NCBI RefSeq assembly: GCF_000178995.1
Contig: NZ_ADVZ01000002.1
Span: forward strand, 372,001 to 436,000
Length of the DNA: 64,000 nucleotides
Origin: Afipia sp. 1NLS2
GTDB taxonomy: Bacteria; Pseudomonadota; Alphaproteobacteria; Rhizobiales; Xanthobacteraceae
Direction of reading: 5' to 3'
The notes under the pieces were generated by a model that was not told the DNA's origin, did not search any database, and worked only from the letters and a program-made list of their open reading frames with translations. The translations under genes and the position numbers were made by a program. Positions 1 to 9,846 of the stretch are shown one piece after another (position 1 is the stretch's first letter; the number at the start of each line of letters is the position of its first letter).

Positions 1-842
1 CCGAAAACGCGCTGAAGGCGCTCAAGAAGGATGTCGCGCGCCAGGAGCTGGAAGCGCTGCTCTCCGGCGAGGCCGACAAGTTCGACACCTACCTCGAAGT
101 CCATGCCGGCGCGGGCGGGACCGAGAGCCAGGACTGGGCCTCGATGCTGTTGCGCATGTACACGCGTTGGGCCGAGCGCAAGGGCTTCAAGGTCGAGTAT
201 CTCGAAGAGACGCAAGGCGAAGAAGCGGGCATCAAGTCCGCGACGATCCAGATCAGCGGCCACAATGCCTATGGCTGGCTCAAGACCGAAGCAGGCGTGC
301 ACCGCCTCGTGCGCATTTCTCCTTACGATTCCAACGCACGGCGGCACACGTCGTTTTCGAGCATCGCGATTTTCCCGGTGGTCGACAATTCGATCAAGAT
401 CGACATCAACGAGTCCGATGTGCGCGTCGACACCATGCGTTCGGGCGGCGCGGGTGGCCAGCACGTCAACAAAACCGAATCCGCGGTGCGCCTTACGCAT
501 ATCCCGACCGGCGTGGCCGTGGTCTGTCAGGCCGGGCGCTCACAGCACAAGAATCGCGCGCAAGCGTGGGACATGTTGCGTGCGCGGCTTTACGAGATTG
601 AACTGAAGAAGCGTGAAGAGCAGGCCGCCGCCGATCAGGCCGCCAAGACCGATATCGGCTGGGGCCATCAGATTCGCTCCTACGTGCTGCAGCCGTATCA
701 GATGGTGAAGGATCTGCGCACTGGCGTGCAGACGTCGGACACGTCGGGCGTACTCGATGGCGATCTCGACGAGTTCATGGCCGCGACGCTGGCGCAGAGG
801 GCCTTCGGCACCGCGCCCGGCCAGATCGAGGACGTGGACTGA
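1..842 (+). CDS. prfB: Peptide chain release factor 2 (5' end outside window)
   Basis: The product recognises UGA and UAA stop codons in the ribosomal A site and triggers peptidyl-tRNA hydrolysis. The frame is open from base 3 and lacks its N-terminus, so any programmed frameshift near codon 25 cannot be judged. The catalytic GGQ tripeptide is at 453-461, inside the usual GGAGGQHVN context. The stop-recognition tripeptide at 318-326 reads Ser-Pro-Tyr, where E. coli RF2 has Ser-Pro-Phe; the flanking [10 protein letters not shown] sequence is normal for RF2. The C-terminal part with the [11 protein letters not shown] stretch is complete, and the gene ends in TGA. RF2 rather than RF1 is secure because RF1 carries PxT at this position. 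Confidence 0.97.
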   Translation, partial: ENALKALKKDVARQELEALLSGEADKFDTYLEVHAGAGGTESQDWASMLLRMYTRWAERKGFKVEYLEETQGEEAGIKSATIQISGHNAYGWLKTEAGVHRLVRISPYDSNARRHTSFSSIAIFPVVDNSIKIDINESDVRVDTMRSGGAGGQHVNKTESAVRLTHIPTGVAVVCQAGRSQHKNRAQAWDMLRARLYEIELKKREEQAAADQAAKTDIGWGHQIRSYVLQPYQMVKDLRTGVQTSDTSGVLDGDLDEFMAATLAQRAFGTAPGQIEDVD

Positions 843-864
843 TTTTCTTTGTTGAGGAGCTGCG

Positions 865-1524
865 ATGAATGCACAAGGCAAACTAATCGTTCGCAGCTTC
901 TCGGTCTCCCTTGATGGCTATGGTGCTGGCCCGGATCAGAGTCTCGACAGCCCGCTCGGTGTTGGCGGGTTTGGCCTGCATCAATGGGCTATGGCCACGC
1001 GCACGTTCCAGAACAAGGTCTTCGGAAGGGACGGCGGCGCAACCGGTCCTGACGACGATCTGGCCGCGATGGGTTTTGAGAATCTCGGCGCGTGGATCAT
1101 GGGTCGCAACATGTTCGGCCCAGTTCGTGGCGCTTGGCCAGATGAAACCTGGAAGGGATGGTGGGGCGATGAGCCGCCATACCACTGTCCGGTTTTTGTC
1201 CTGACCCACCACGCACGTGCGCCGATCACGATGAAAGGCGGCACCGTCTTTCATTTTGTAACGGACGGAATCGAGGTGGCGCTTGACCGTGCGAGACAGG
1301 CGGCCGGGGGCAAGGACATTCGTGTCGGCGGCGGCGTGACGACGATCCGCGAGTATCTTCGCGCGAGGCTGATCGACGATTTGCACATCGCGATTTCGCC
1401 GGTCCTGCTGGGGCGCGGCGAAGCCCTTTTTGACGGGATCGATCTTCCTGGGCTCGGCTACACGGTCGGTGAGCATATCGCGACACTGAACGCCATGCAT
1501 CTGCGGTTTCACCGCAAGGATTGA
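865..1524 (+). CDS. Dihydrofolate reductase family protein (RibD C-terminal-like)
   Basis: A 219-residue protein of the RibD-C/DHFR-like reductase superfamily, probably an NAD(P)H-dependent reductase of unknown substrate. The N-terminus (LIVRSFSVSLDGYGAGP), the central GRNMFGP segment and the C-terminal DLHIAISPVLLGRGEALFDG segment are typical of the stand-alone members often annotated as deaminase/reductase. It lacks the zinc-binding deaminase domain of full RibD, so a role in riboflavin synthesis is not implied. The ATG is preceded by GAGGAG about 7 nt upstream, which supports this start. It lies 22 nt after prfB on the same strand and may be read through from it. Confidence 0.85.
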   Translation: MNAQGKLIVRSFSVSLDGYGAGPDQSLDSPLGVGGFGLHQWAMATRTFQNKVFGRDGGATGPDDDLAAMGFENLGAWIMGRNMFGPVRGAWPDETWKGWWGDEPPYHCPVFVLTHHARAPITMKGGTVFHFVTDGIEVALDRARQAAGGKDIRVGGGVTTIREYLRARLIDDLHIAISPVLLGRGEALFDGIDLPGLGYTVGEHIATLNAMHLRFHRKD

Positions 1525-1540
1525 GCAGGCGAGTAAACGA

Positions 1541-2887
1541 TCAGCCCTGAGCGAACCGCGCGCCCGCGCGCAGAAAACGCTGCGGGTCGACGGCTTCGCC
1601 GTTGATACGCGTTTCATAATGCAGGTGCGGTCCAGTCGAGCGGCCGGTGGAGCCGACTTCGCCGACCACTTCGCCGGTCTTCACGACATCGCCGACTTTC
1701 ACGTCGATTTGCGACAGGTGTCCGTAACGGGTGGCAAGACCGTTGCCGTGATCGATCTCGACCATCCGGCCATAGCCGCCTGACCATCCTGCGGATGTGA
1801 CTTTACCGTCGGCGGTGGCGCGCACCGGATCGCCGGTCGAAGCGCGGAAATCGAGGCCGGTGTGCATCGCGGGCCGCCCCACGAATGGATCGTTGCGTAC
1901 GCCGAAGCCTGAGGACAATTCGATTTCTCCGACCACCGGCTTGCGATAGGGCACCATCGCCAGCGTGCGGTTGAGCTTGTCGACTTGCGCGCGGCTCAAC
2001 GCGACACGATAGAGCTGCTTGTCGAACGCACTCGCGTTGGCGGTCGGAGCGCGCACCGGAATATAGGGGCCGCCGACATGGCCCCTCGGTGTTGCGGCTT
2101 CGAGCTTTGCCATGTTCAGCCCGAGGTCGGAGATCAGGCCATGCACGCGCTGCAGCCTCGTGTCGTAACGTTTCTCAGCCGCATTGAGGCTTGCGACCTG
2201 ACGGTTTTCGATCTTGTCGAGAGAGGATTCCAGACGCGCCAGCATGTTGCCAGATTCATGTTTGGCCGCCATGCGGCTGTGTGACGTTCCGAAGACCGAC
2301 GGGCGCACGTCGAGGCGCGCATGGCGTTCCGATGGCGTGGTATCGACCGGCGCGATGTCGTTGATCGGGGAAGGCTTCGGCGTTCCGCGTGGTGTATGGG
2401 TTGGCCGGATCGAGCCAGTGGCTGCATTGTCCGGTAAACCCATCAGCGCATTGGTGCGTGATTCCAGCGTGGACTGGCGGCGCAGGATCTGCGTGAGCTT
2501 CTGGTCGTATTCTTCCTGATCGAGCAACTGACGGCTGGTCGTACGGTCGATCCGCGAGCGAAGCTCCGCGATGCGGTCCTCATAGGCGTATTGCATATCG
2601 GCCTGACGCGCAATCAGACGTGTCAGCACGTCGTCGCGGAAGGCAAAATAGGTCGCGGTCGCGGCCGACCATGCCCCCATCAGGATGATCGATCCGGTGA
2701 TGATCCAGAATACGACCGGCCCGACGCGGACCTGCTTGCCGTGATGAATTAGGGCGTAGCCGTTGGGCTTGGATCGCGGTTGCGGGGTGTTCCGGGCCGG
2801 TGGAGGCGGACGACGAGGCATCTGGCGCCCGTCATCATGCGGATAGTGGTGGGACGTGTGATTGTACTGACGGTAGGGCGGCGACAT
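1541..2887 (-). CDS. M23 family metallopeptidase, membrane-anchored (peptidoglycan endopeptidase-like)
   Basis: A 448-residue envelope protein likely to cleave, or activate cleavage of, peptidoglycan cross-links. From the N-terminus it has a proline- and basic-rich cytoplasmic segment, one transmembrane helix at about residues 56-80, a coiled-coil stretch at about 90-140, a linker with further helix, and a LytM/M23 domain at about 325-440. Zinc ligands are visible as H342 and D346 (HTGLD) and in HLH at 421-423, so it looks catalytically active, unlike degenerate EnvC-type activators. A longer frame begins with TTG at 2908. I chose ATG 2887 because AGGAG lies 7 nt upstream of it. Confidence 0.9.
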   Translation of the reverse strand: MSPPYRQYNHTSHHYPHDDGRQMPRRPPPPARNTPQPRSKPNGYALIHHGKQVRVGPVVFWIITGSIILMGAWSAATATYFAFRDDVLTRLIARQADMQYAYEDRIAELRSRIDRTTSRQLLDQEEYDQKLTQILRRQSTLESRTNALMGLPDNAATGSIRPTHTPRGTPKPSPINDIAPVDTTPSERHARLDVRPSVFGTSHSRMAAKHESGNMLARLESSLDKIENRQVASLNAAEKRYDTRLQRVHGLISDLGLNMAKLEAATPRGHVGGPYIPVRAPTANASAFDKQLYRVALSRAQVDKLNRTLAMVPYRKPVVGEIELSSGFGVRNDPFVGRPAMHTGLDFRASTGDPVRATADGKVTSAGWSGGYGRMVEIDHGNGLATRYGHLSQIDVKVGDVVKTGEVVGEVGSTGRSTGPHLHYETRINGEAVDPQRFLRAGARFAQG

Positions 2888-2957
2888 CGGAACTCCTGAG
2901 CCGGCCAAACAAGCGGCGCGGCTGCCAGAAGCGATCTGACACCGTCATGGTTAATAT

Positions 2958-3551
2958 TCAGGAAAATGCCTCGCGAATGGCGGCGAGTACGGCCTCGGCG
3001 TGGCCGGCGACTTTGACGTTCCGCCAGATTCGGATGACGCGGCCTTTGGGACCGATCCAAACCGTTGTGCGAAGAATTCCGTCGAAGGTTCTCCCCATAA
3101 AGGATTTTTTGCCCCACACGCCATAGGCTTTGAGCATCGCAAGCGTCTCGTCTGAAGCGAGGATGATGTCGAGGTCATGCTTCTTGCGGAAGCTTTGCAG
3201 GGCTGCCTGCGAATCGGCGGAAACGCCGAGGATGGCCGTGTCGAGTGCCTCGAACTGGGGCGAGAGGCGGGTGAAATCGGCGGCTTCCAGCGTGCAGCCA
3301 GGGGTATCTGCGCGCGGATAAAAATACAGGACGAGATTGCGCCCGGCGAAGTCCTTGAGCGACACGCTACCGCCCCCGTCGCGGGAAAGCCGGAAGGCGG
3401 GAGCTGCCATGCCCTCGTTGAGGATATGAGCCGGCCCGGCTGCGGTGGGAGCGGTCTTGGTGGTTGCCCGGGGCTTCTTCGCCCCACCGGCTTTCGTGAC
3501 GGTTTTCCTGACGACCTTCTTGGATGTTTTCTTGTTCGTTTTCTTAGCCAT
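2958..3551 (-). CDS. Peroxiredoxin (BCP/PrxQ type) with a Lys/Thr-rich basic N-terminal tail
   Basis: A 197-residue thiol peroxidase that should reduce hydrogen peroxide and organic hydroperoxides. The AhpC/TSA fold begins near residue 45 (GMAAPAFRLSRDGG). The peroxidatic Cys is C86 in TPGCTLEAADF. The resolving Cys found five residues later in E. coli BCP is absent, and I see no other Cys, so it should act by a 1-Cys mechanism with an external thiol. The first ~40 residues form a Lys/Thr/Ala-rich tail resembling histone-H1-like bacterial tails. A GTG at 3590 would add 13 residues; ATG 3551 is preferred because AAGGAAGG lies just upstream of it. Confidence 0.9.
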   Translation of the reverse strand: MAKKTNKKTSKKVVRKTVTKAGGAKKPRATTKTAPTAAGPAHILNEGMAAPAFRLSRDGGGSVSLKDFAGRNLVLYFYPRADTPGCTLEAADFTRLSPQFEALDTAILGVSADSQAALQSFRKKHDLDIILASDETLAMLKAYGVWGKKSFMGRTFDGILRTTVWIGPKGRVIRIWRNVKVAGHAEAVLAAIREAFS

Positions 3552-3645
3552 ACGCCTTCCTTTCGTCGCTTTCAGCCCGTCAATTGACACTGCCTAACGC
3601 TGCGGCAGAAGGGGCCTGCCGGGATCGCCTGCTGGGCATTTGCCA

Positions 3646-3671
3646 GCCTTGGGATTTACCGGCCTTGGGAT
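3646..3671 (+). repeat. Short direct repeat between the peroxiredoxin and AsmA-like genes
   Basis: The 10-mer GCCTTGGGAT occurs at 3646-3655 and again at 3662-3671, a 16-bp period, inside the 263-bp divergent spacer. Its reverse complement, ATCCCAAGGC, faces the peroxiredoxin start about 95 nt away. Half-sites at about 1.5 helical turns could bind a regulator, but no known consensus is recognised and chance is possible. Confidence 0.3.
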
Positions 3672-3814
3672 ACACTGACGCGGGATTCGCCACGCCCGCT
3701 GTTGGACGGGACATATAACAGACGGGATTCGCTGCATGCCGCGTTCTGAGCCATTTTCCCCGGCGATCAGAACCCGTCCTGCCGCCAATCAACGCTCAAC
3801 GCCAACGTGAGGCA

Positions 3815-6800
3815 ATGCAGGACTCGAAGCCTCAGAAAGCGTCGCGACCTCAAACGAGCCATTGGGATGCTCCCGAGTGGGAGGATGAGCGCTGCCATCA
3901 GGCACGGCGTCTGCTCAAGCGCCGCCGTGTCGGCCTGCACCGTCTGACCGCACCTTTCGCAAGACTTGGTCACCGGATTCTCGACACGGTCTGGCTGCGC
4001 CGGACCATCGCCACGTTCGGCGTTCTGGCCGTTGTCTTCGGCGTCGGTTTTTTCGGACTGTGGCTGCGCCTCGGCGCTGGCCCCATCAATCTCGATGTTG
4101 TCACGCCATGGCTTGCGTCCGCCATTGAGCAGAACCTCGGGCGCGACCACACCGTCGAGGTCGGCGGTACCCAGATCGAGCGTGCAGGGCGGATCAGGGT
4201 CGCGGTGCGCCTGCGCGACATCGTGGTGCGCGACCACAACGGCGCTATCGTCGCGAGCGCCCCGAAAGCGGAAGTGCGCCTGTCAGGTATGGCGCTTTTG
4301 TTCGGCACGCTGCGCGCCGAGACGCTGCGGCTCGTCGATGCGGAATTGTCGGTGCGGATCACGCCGGACGGTGAAGTGATAGTGTCCACCGCGGGCACCA
4401 CGCAACCGCTCGCCACCGGCAAGGTGCCGGTGAAGCCTCTGGTGATAGCGCCCCCCGACTACCCGCAGGCTCCGCCCGCGGCGGGACAGCCCTCAGCGGT
4501 CGCCGCGTCTGCGCCCGGATTGCTTGCGGTGATGAGCTGGCTCGACACGCTTGGCTCCAAGGGACTGGACGGCCAGAGCCTGAACGAGATCGGCCTGCGC
4601 AATGGCTCGCTTCTGGTGGACGACCAGCAGAGCAAGACGAAATTTTCTTTCGACAATATCAGTCTCAGCTTGAGACGGCCCACGGCCGGCGGCGTTGTGA
4701 TGACCGTGGGCGAAGAAGGTGTGGATGCCTGGTCGCTCAGGCTTGGCGTTGGCGCACCGCAGAACGGCGTGCGGCAGGTCGAACTGACGGCCAACAAGGT
4801 ACCGACCAAAAACCTGATATTGGCTGCGCGGCTCAAGGATTTCACCTACACCACCGACGGCATGCTGCTGAGCGGGGAGATCAAGGGCGAGGTCGGCCGC
4901 GACGGCTTGCCGACTTATCTCGGCGGTGTCTTCTCCATCGGCAAGGGCAGCATCATCGACCGCGCCACGCCGGACTATCCGATGGCGATCGATCAGATCG
5001 AGGCGCGCCTTGATTGGGATGCCGGGCGGCGTGTCATGGTTGCGCCGTTCCAGATCACCTCGGGAAGCAATCGAGTCACCTCGCTCGCCCATCTGGAGGC
5101 TCCGAACGGACGCACGCCGAACTGGCAGCTCGGACTGTCCGGAGGCACGATCGTGCTCGCCGGTCCCAAGGGAGAGAATCCGGTCATCTTCAACCGCATC
5201 GCGGTGCGCCTGCGGTTCGATACCGAACATCGCCGGATCGTCATGACCCAGTGCGATATCAGCAATGGAGAGGTCGGCGTCGCAGGCTCGGGCGCGGTCG
5301 ATTACTCGATGCCCGCGGCGCAGGTTCAGCTCGGCCTTGCGACGACGGCGATGCCTGCGTCGACGCTGAAGAACATCTGGCCGATCCTGATCGTGCCGGA
5401 GGTGCGTGAATGGCTGATCGAGCGCGTCAGTGGCGGCACCTTGCAGCATCTCGACATCGCGGTGAACGCGCCGATCCACACCCTTGCGCGCGGCGGCCCC
5501 CCGATCCCGGACGAGGGCTTGTCGGTCGATTTCTCGGCGGCAGGTGTAGAGCTGCATCCGCTGGATGAGTTGCCCATGGTCCATAACGCCGACATGAAAG
5601 GCCATGTCAGCGGCCGGACGGTGAAGGTTACGATCGGTCAGGGCGGCGTCGATACGCCGGGAGGACGCAAGCTCACGATCTCCGACGTTCTGTTCCAGGT
5701 CCCCGATCTGGTGCCGAAGCCTGCGCCGGCCAGCGTACGCTTCCGCCTCGACGGGCCGGTGCCAGCGGCTGCTGAAATTCTTCAGTCGGACCGGTTGAAA
5801 GACGTCAGCGGGAACATGATTGATCCCGCTACCAGCAAGGGCAATGTCGCGGCGGTCATCACGCTGAACATGCCGCTGAAAACAGCGCTGACCAAGGAAG
5901 ACACCAAATACACCGTCAATGTCGATCTCGGCGCGGTTTCGATCGACAAGCTCGCGATGAACCAGAAGCTGGAAGCTAACACGCTCAAGCTCGTCGCTGA
6001 CAATCAGGGCTATCGCGTCAAGGGCGACGTGAAGATCGCAGGCCAGCCAGCCTCGATCGACTATCATAAGGATGCCGATGGCGATGCGGACATCCGCCTC
6101 GCGGCGACGCTCGACGATGCCGCACGTGCCAAGCTCGGGGTCGATCTCGGCCCAAGCGTCTCCGGTGCGATCCCCGTGAAGATCAGTGGCAAGATCGGCG
6201 GGGACGACAGCAAGCTTGGAGTCGAGGCGGATCTCACGGCCGCCAAGATCGACAACATCCTCCCGGGCTGGACCAAGATCGCGGGCAAGGCGGGGCGCAT
6301 CACCTTTAACCTCGTTCACAAGCCGCAAAGCACGCGTTTCGAGGATGTCGTCATCGACGGCAGCGGAACATCGATCAAGGGCACCGTGGAGGTCGACCAG
6401 AACAATGATCTGGTCAGCGCGGTATTTCCGACCTTCTCGCCTTCGGAAGGCGACAAGGCCTCGCTCAAGGCGGAGCGGGCGAGCGATGGTTCGCTGAAGG
6501 TGACATTACGCGGCGACGTGTTCGACGGGCGCGGACTTATCAAGAGTGCCCTGTCGGGAAGCTCAAAGAGTGGAGGCAACACCAAATCGGCAGTCAAGCT
6601 CGACAATTTCGATGTTGATGCCAAGCTTGGCGCGATAGCCGGCTATTATGGCGAGGCGCTTCGCAGCGTCGATCTCAAGTTCTCGCGCCGTGGCGGCACG
6701 ATCCGCGCTTTTTCGCTGTCCGGTAAACTTGGCCGGGATACACCGGTAACTGGCAGTCTGCGGTCGCGCGGGCGTGGCCGTGACCTGCTGTTCGTCGAGA

Positions 6801-7393
6801 CGCACGATGCGGGCGCGCTGTTCCGCTTCACCGACACCTACTCGAAGATGGTCGGTGGCGAGATGTGGGTGGCAATGGATACGCCGACCGCCGACGACAC
6901 GCCGCAGGAAGGCCTGCTCAACGTCACCGACTTCACCGTCAAGGGCGAGGCGGCACTGGATCGCGTGGTCAACAATGGCGGCAACGTCAACAATCCGAAG
7001 GGGATTGCCTTCACGCGCATGCGCACCGAATTCACCCGCCAGACCGGCCAGCTTCGGATCAAGGATGGCGTGGTGCGGGGGCCCGCAGTCGGCGCGACCA
7101 TCGAAGGCGACATCGACTATGCCGCCAACCAGGTGCGGATGAGCGGCACTTTCGTGCCGATGTACGGGTTGAACAACATGTTCGGGCAAATCCCGATCGT
7201 GGGTCTCGTGCTCGGCGGCGGCAGCAACGAGGGCCTGATTGGCGTGACCTATGAAGTCGTCGGCACGCCGGGTGCGCCGGTGCTGCGCGTCAATCCGATT
7301 TCGGCGATGGCGCCCGGCGTGCTGCGCAAGATATTCGACTTCAACACCGGCAAGCAGCAAAGCCTGCCGCCGGATTTCCAGTCGATTCAGTAG
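3815..7393 (+). CDS. AsmA-like / DUF3971 large envelope protein (YhdP/TamB superfamily)
   Basis: A 1192-residue inner-membrane-anchored protein with a long periplasmic beta-rich body. A basic cytoplasmic N-terminus is followed by one transmembrane helix at about 65-85, then by AsmA-like repeats and an AsmA-C-like end (TYEVVGTPGAPVLRVNP). Related YhdP, TamB and YdbH proteins bridge the envelope and are implicated in moving phospholipid to the outer membrane; the same role is inferred here, not shown. Start ATG 3815 has GTGAGG just upstream. It is divergent from the peroxiredoxin gene across a 263-bp spacer and ends 14 nt before the convergent tyrS. I saw no frameshift. Confidence 0.85.
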   Translation: MQDSKPQKASRPQTSHWDAPEWEDERCHQARRLLKRRRVGLHRLTAPFARLGHRILDTVWLRRTIATFGVLAVVFGVGFFGLWLRLGAGPINLDVVTPWLASAIEQNLGRDHTVEVGGTQIERAGRIRVAVRLRDIVVRDHNGAIVASAPKAEVRLSGMALLFGTLRAETLRLVDAELSVRITPDGEVIVSTAGTTQPLATGKVPVKPLVIAPPDYPQAPPAAGQPSAVAASAPGLLAVMSWLDTLGSKGLDGQSLNEIGLRNGSLLVDDQQSKTKFSFDNISLSLRRPTAGGVVMTVGEEGVDAWSLRLGVGAPQNGVRQVELTANKVPTKNLILAARLKDFTYTTDGMLLSGEIKGEVGRDGLPTYLGGVFSIGKGSIIDRATPDYPMAIDQIEARLDWDAGRRVMVAPFQITSGSNRVTSLAHLEAPNGRTPNWQLGLSGGTIVLAGPKGENPVIFNRIAVRLRFDTEHRRIVMTQCDISNGEVGVAGSGAVDYSMPAAQVQLGLATTAMPASTLKNIWPILIVPEVREWLIERVSGGTLQHLDIAVNAPIHTLARGGPPIPDEGLSVDFSAAGVELHPLDELPMVHNADMKGHVSGRTVKVTIGQGGVDTPGGRKLTISDVLFQVPDLVPKPAPASVRFRLDGPVPAAAEILQSDRLKDVSGNMIDPATSKGNVAAVITLNMPLKTALTKEDTKYTVNVDLGAVSIDKLAMNQKLEANTLKLVADNQGYRVKGDVKIAGQPASIDYHKDADGDADIRLAATLDDAARAKLGVDLGPSVSGAIPVKISGKIGGDDSKLGVEADLTAAKIDNILPGWTKIAGKAGRITFNLVHKPQSTRFEDVVIDGSGTSIKGTVEVDQNNDLVSAVFPTFSPSEGDKASLKAERASDGSLKVTLRGDVFDGRGLIKSALSGSSKSGGNTKSAVKLDNFDVDAKLGAIAGYYGEALRSVDLKFSRRGGTIRAFSLSGKLGRDTPVTGSLRSRGRGRDLLFVETHDAGALFRFTDTYSKMVGGEMWVAMDTPTADDTPQEGLLNVTDFTVKGEAALDRVVNNGGNVNNPKGIAFTRMRTEFTRQTGQLRIKDGVVRGPAVGATIEGDIDYAANQVRMSGTFVPMYGLNNMFGQIPIVGLVLGGGSNEGLIGVTYEVVGTPGAPVLRVNPISAMAPGVLRKIFDFNTGKQQSLPPDFQSIQ

Positions 7394-7407
7394 CGGCCGG
7401 AAGCCTG

Positions 7408-8661
7408 TCAGACCGGCTTTAGCAGCACGTGCCGCTTTTTCCCAAGAGAGAGTTTGATAACTCCCTCCGGCGTCAGCACATCCGGCGTGAGCAGCATTTT
7501 GTCGTCGGTCACAGGCGTGTCGTTGACGCGAATGCCACCGCCCTTGATCTGGCGGCGCGCTTCGCCGTTCGAGGCGACGAGGCCTGCTTTCACGAACAGT
7601 GCAAGCACGCTTGCGCCGGACTCCAGTTCGCCGCGCGAGATCTCGAGCGTGGGCAGGTTCTGCGCAATCGCGCCTTCTTCGAACGTGCGCCGCGCAGTTT
7701 CGGCGGCTTCATCCGCCGCCACGCGTCCGTGCACCACGGCGGTGGCCTCGGTCGCGAGAATTTTCTTCGCCTCGTTGATTTCGGCGCCGCCGAGCTTTTC
7801 GAGCCGTGCGATCTCATTGAGCGGCAGCCGCGTGAACACTTTCAGAAAACGGCCGACGTCGGCGTCCTCGGTGTTGCGGAAGTACTGCCAGAAATCATAC
7901 GGGCTGAACACATCGCCGTTGAGCCAGACAGCGCCCTTTGCGGTCTTGCCCATCTTCGCGCCGGACGAGGTGGTGAGCAGCGGTGTGGTCAGCGCGTAGA
8001 GCTGCGGTCCGCCCATGCGATGGCTGAGATCGACGCCGTTGATGATGTTGCCCCACTGGTCGGAGCCGCCCATCTGCAGGATGCAGCCGTATCGCCTGTT
8101 GATTTCGACGAAGTCGTAGCCCTGCATGATCATGTAGTTGAATTCGAGGAACGACAGCGACTGCTCGCGGTCGAGCCGCAGCTTCACGCTGTCGAAGGAG
8201 AGCATGCGGTTGACGGAGAAGTAGCGGCCGACGTCGCGCAGGAACGAAACGTAGTTGAGCTTCAGCAGCCACTCGGCGTTGTTGATCATCAGCGCATCGG
8301 TCGCGCCTTCGCCATAGCGCAAGATGCGCCCGAAGATTTTCTTGATACCCTCGATGTTGGACGCGATGGTGGCCTCGTCGAGCAGCTTACGCTGTTCGTC
8401 GCGGAACGAGGGATCGCCGACCATGGAGGTGCCGCCGCCCATCAGCGTGATCGGGCGATGCCCGGTCTGCTGCAGCCAATAGAGCATCGTCACCGAAATC
8501 AGGTTGCCGATATGCAGGCTGGTCGCGGTGGCGTCATACCCGACATAGGCCGTGATTGGCCCCTTGGTGCAGGCGTCATCCAGCGCCGCGGGATCGGAAA
8601 TCTGGTGGATCAGTCCGCGCTGTTCCAGCACATTGAGGAAATCGGACTTGTAGGCGGTCAT
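7408..8661 (-). CDS. tyrS: Tyrosyl-tRNA synthetase
   Basis: A 417-residue class I aminoacyl-tRNA synthetase that charges tRNA-Tyr in the cytoplasm. The HIGH-type motif is HIGN at residues 50-53, after the YVGYDATA segment that lines the tyrosine pocket. The KMSKS-type loop is KMGKT at 236-240, like KFGKT in E. coli TyrS. The C-terminus carries an S4 RNA-binding domain ([16 protein letters not shown]). Length is typical of the TyrS type. The gene is divergent from anmK, with 82 bp between starts, a pairing common in alphaproteobacteria. Confidence 0.98.
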   Translation of the reverse strand: MTAYKSDFLNVLEQRGLIHQISDPAALDDACTKGPITAYVGYDATATSLHIGNLISVTMLYWLQQTGHRPITLMGGGTSMVGDPSFRDEQRKLLDEATIASNIEGIKKIFGRILRYGEGATDALMINNAEWLLKLNYVSFLRDVGRYFSVNRMLSFDSVKLRLDREQSLSFLEFNYMIMQGYDFVEINRRYGCILQMGGSDQWGNIINGVDLSHRMGGPQLYALTTPLLTTSSGAKMGKTAKGAVWLNGDVFSPYDFWQYFRNTEDADVGRFLKVFTRLPLNEIARLEKLGGAEINEAKKILATEATAVVHGRVAADEAAETARRTFEEGAIAQNLPTLEISRGELESGASVLALFVKAGLVASNGEARRQIKGGGIRVNDTPVTDDKMLLTPDVLTPEGVIKLSLGKKRHVLLKPV

Positions 8662-8743
8662 GCGGGACTCTTTGGCAATTTAGCGATTTTTAGAGGCTCC
8701 GTGGTGTATCAGGTCCGGCATCCAATTCAACCGGAGGAGCGGC

Positions 8744-9841
8744 ATGCGTAACGCGATAGGCCTGATGAGCGGCACCTCGCTCGACGGGGTCGATGTCGCG
8801 TGGCTGCGGACCGATGGCGAGCAGATCGAATCCTTCGGACCAACGGGATACCGGCCCTACAATGCCGAGGAGCGGGCCGTGCTGCGCGCGGCGCTCGACG
8901 CCGCCCCCCGGATCGTGCGGCGCGAGGAGCGTCCGGCCGAGGTGTCGGCTGCCGAGGATCTCGTCACACGCGCGCATGCGGAGGCTGTGGAATCGTTTCT
9001 CGCCACGCATGGGATTGACCGCTCCACGGTCGATGTCGTGGGTTTTCACGGCCAGACTGTTCTGCATCGGCCGCATGATCGCCTCACGGTGCAGATCGGC
9101 AATGGTGGACAGCTCGCGAAAGCGCTGGGACTGCCTGTGGTGTACGACTTCCGTGCCGCCGATGTTGCGGCCGGCGGGCAGGGTGCGCCGCTGGTGCCGG
9201 TCTATCATCGCGCGCTGGCGCGGCTGGCCGATTGCGCCATGCCCGCATGCATCGTCAATATCGGCGGCGTCGCCAATATCACCTACATCGACGACGATGC
9301 GCTGATCGCCTGCGACACCGGCCCCGGCAACGCGCTGCTGGATGATTATCTGCTGCGACACACTGGCGAGGCGATGGACCGGGACGGGCAGGTCGCCGCG
9401 CCGGGCGTGCCTGACTCCGACTGGATCGCGCAGGCGCTCGAACATCCGTTCTTTGATAGGCCTGCGCCGAAGTCGCTTGACCGCAACGATTTCGCATCCT
9501 TCACCGTCGAGGGCATGACGCTTGAGGATGGCGCGGCAACGCTGACGGCCTTCACCGCGGCCTCGATCGCTGGAATCGTGGATCGGTTGCCGAACCAGCC
9601 CGCGAGTTGGATCGTGGTCGGCGGGGGCGCCAACAATCCGACCCTGATGCGCATGCTGGCCGAACGACTGGCGCCGATACCCGTGATCACCGGCCATGAT
9701 CTCGGCTGGCAGGGCGATGCCATCGAGGCGCAGGCGTTTGCCTATCTCGCGGTGCGCAGTCTGAACGGCCTGCCGCTGACATATCCCGGCACCACGGGCG
9801 TTAGCGCGCCCCTGACCGGGGGTTTACTCGTGCGTCCGTAA
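8744..9841 (+). CDS. anmK: Anhydro-N-acetylmuramic acid kinase
   Basis: A 365-residue kinase that opens and phosphorylates 1,6-anhydro-MurNAc to MurNAc-6-phosphate during recycling of peptidoglycan fragments. The N-terminal GLMSGTSLDGVD is the ATP-binding signature of the family. GFHGQTVLHRP, VNIGGVANITYI and DTGPGNALLDD are further conserved blocks of the ASKHA fold. Length matches the family (about 370). A GGAGGAGC Shine-Dalgarno lies just upstream of the ATG. It is divergent from tyrS and convergent with the hydrolase gene that follows, 5 nt away. Confidence 0.97.
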   Translation: MRNAIGLMSGTSLDGVDVAWLRTDGEQIESFGPTGYRPYNAEERAVLRAALDAAPRIVRREERPAEVSAAEDLVTRAHAEAVESFLATHGIDRSTVDVVGFHGQTVLHRPHDRLTVQIGNGGQLAKALGLPVVYDFRAADVAAGGQGAPLVPVYHRALARLADCAMPACIVNIGGVANITYIDDDALIACDTGPGNALLDDYLLRHTGEAMDRDGQVAAPGVPDSDWIAQALEHPFFDRPAPKSLDRNDFASFTVEGMTLEDGAATLTAFTAASIAGIVDRLPNQPASWIVVGGGANNPTLMRMLAERLAPIPVITGHDLGWQGDAIEAQAFAYLAVRSLNGLPLTYPGTTGVSAPLTGGLLVRP

Positions 9842-9846
9842 GAGCC

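Noticed and set aside
4493-6328. 611-codon open frame on the minus strand inside the AsmA-like gene
   Set aside because: Same pattern of Arg/Asp/His-rich shadow sequence. The plus-strand gene has a ribosome site and coherent domains.
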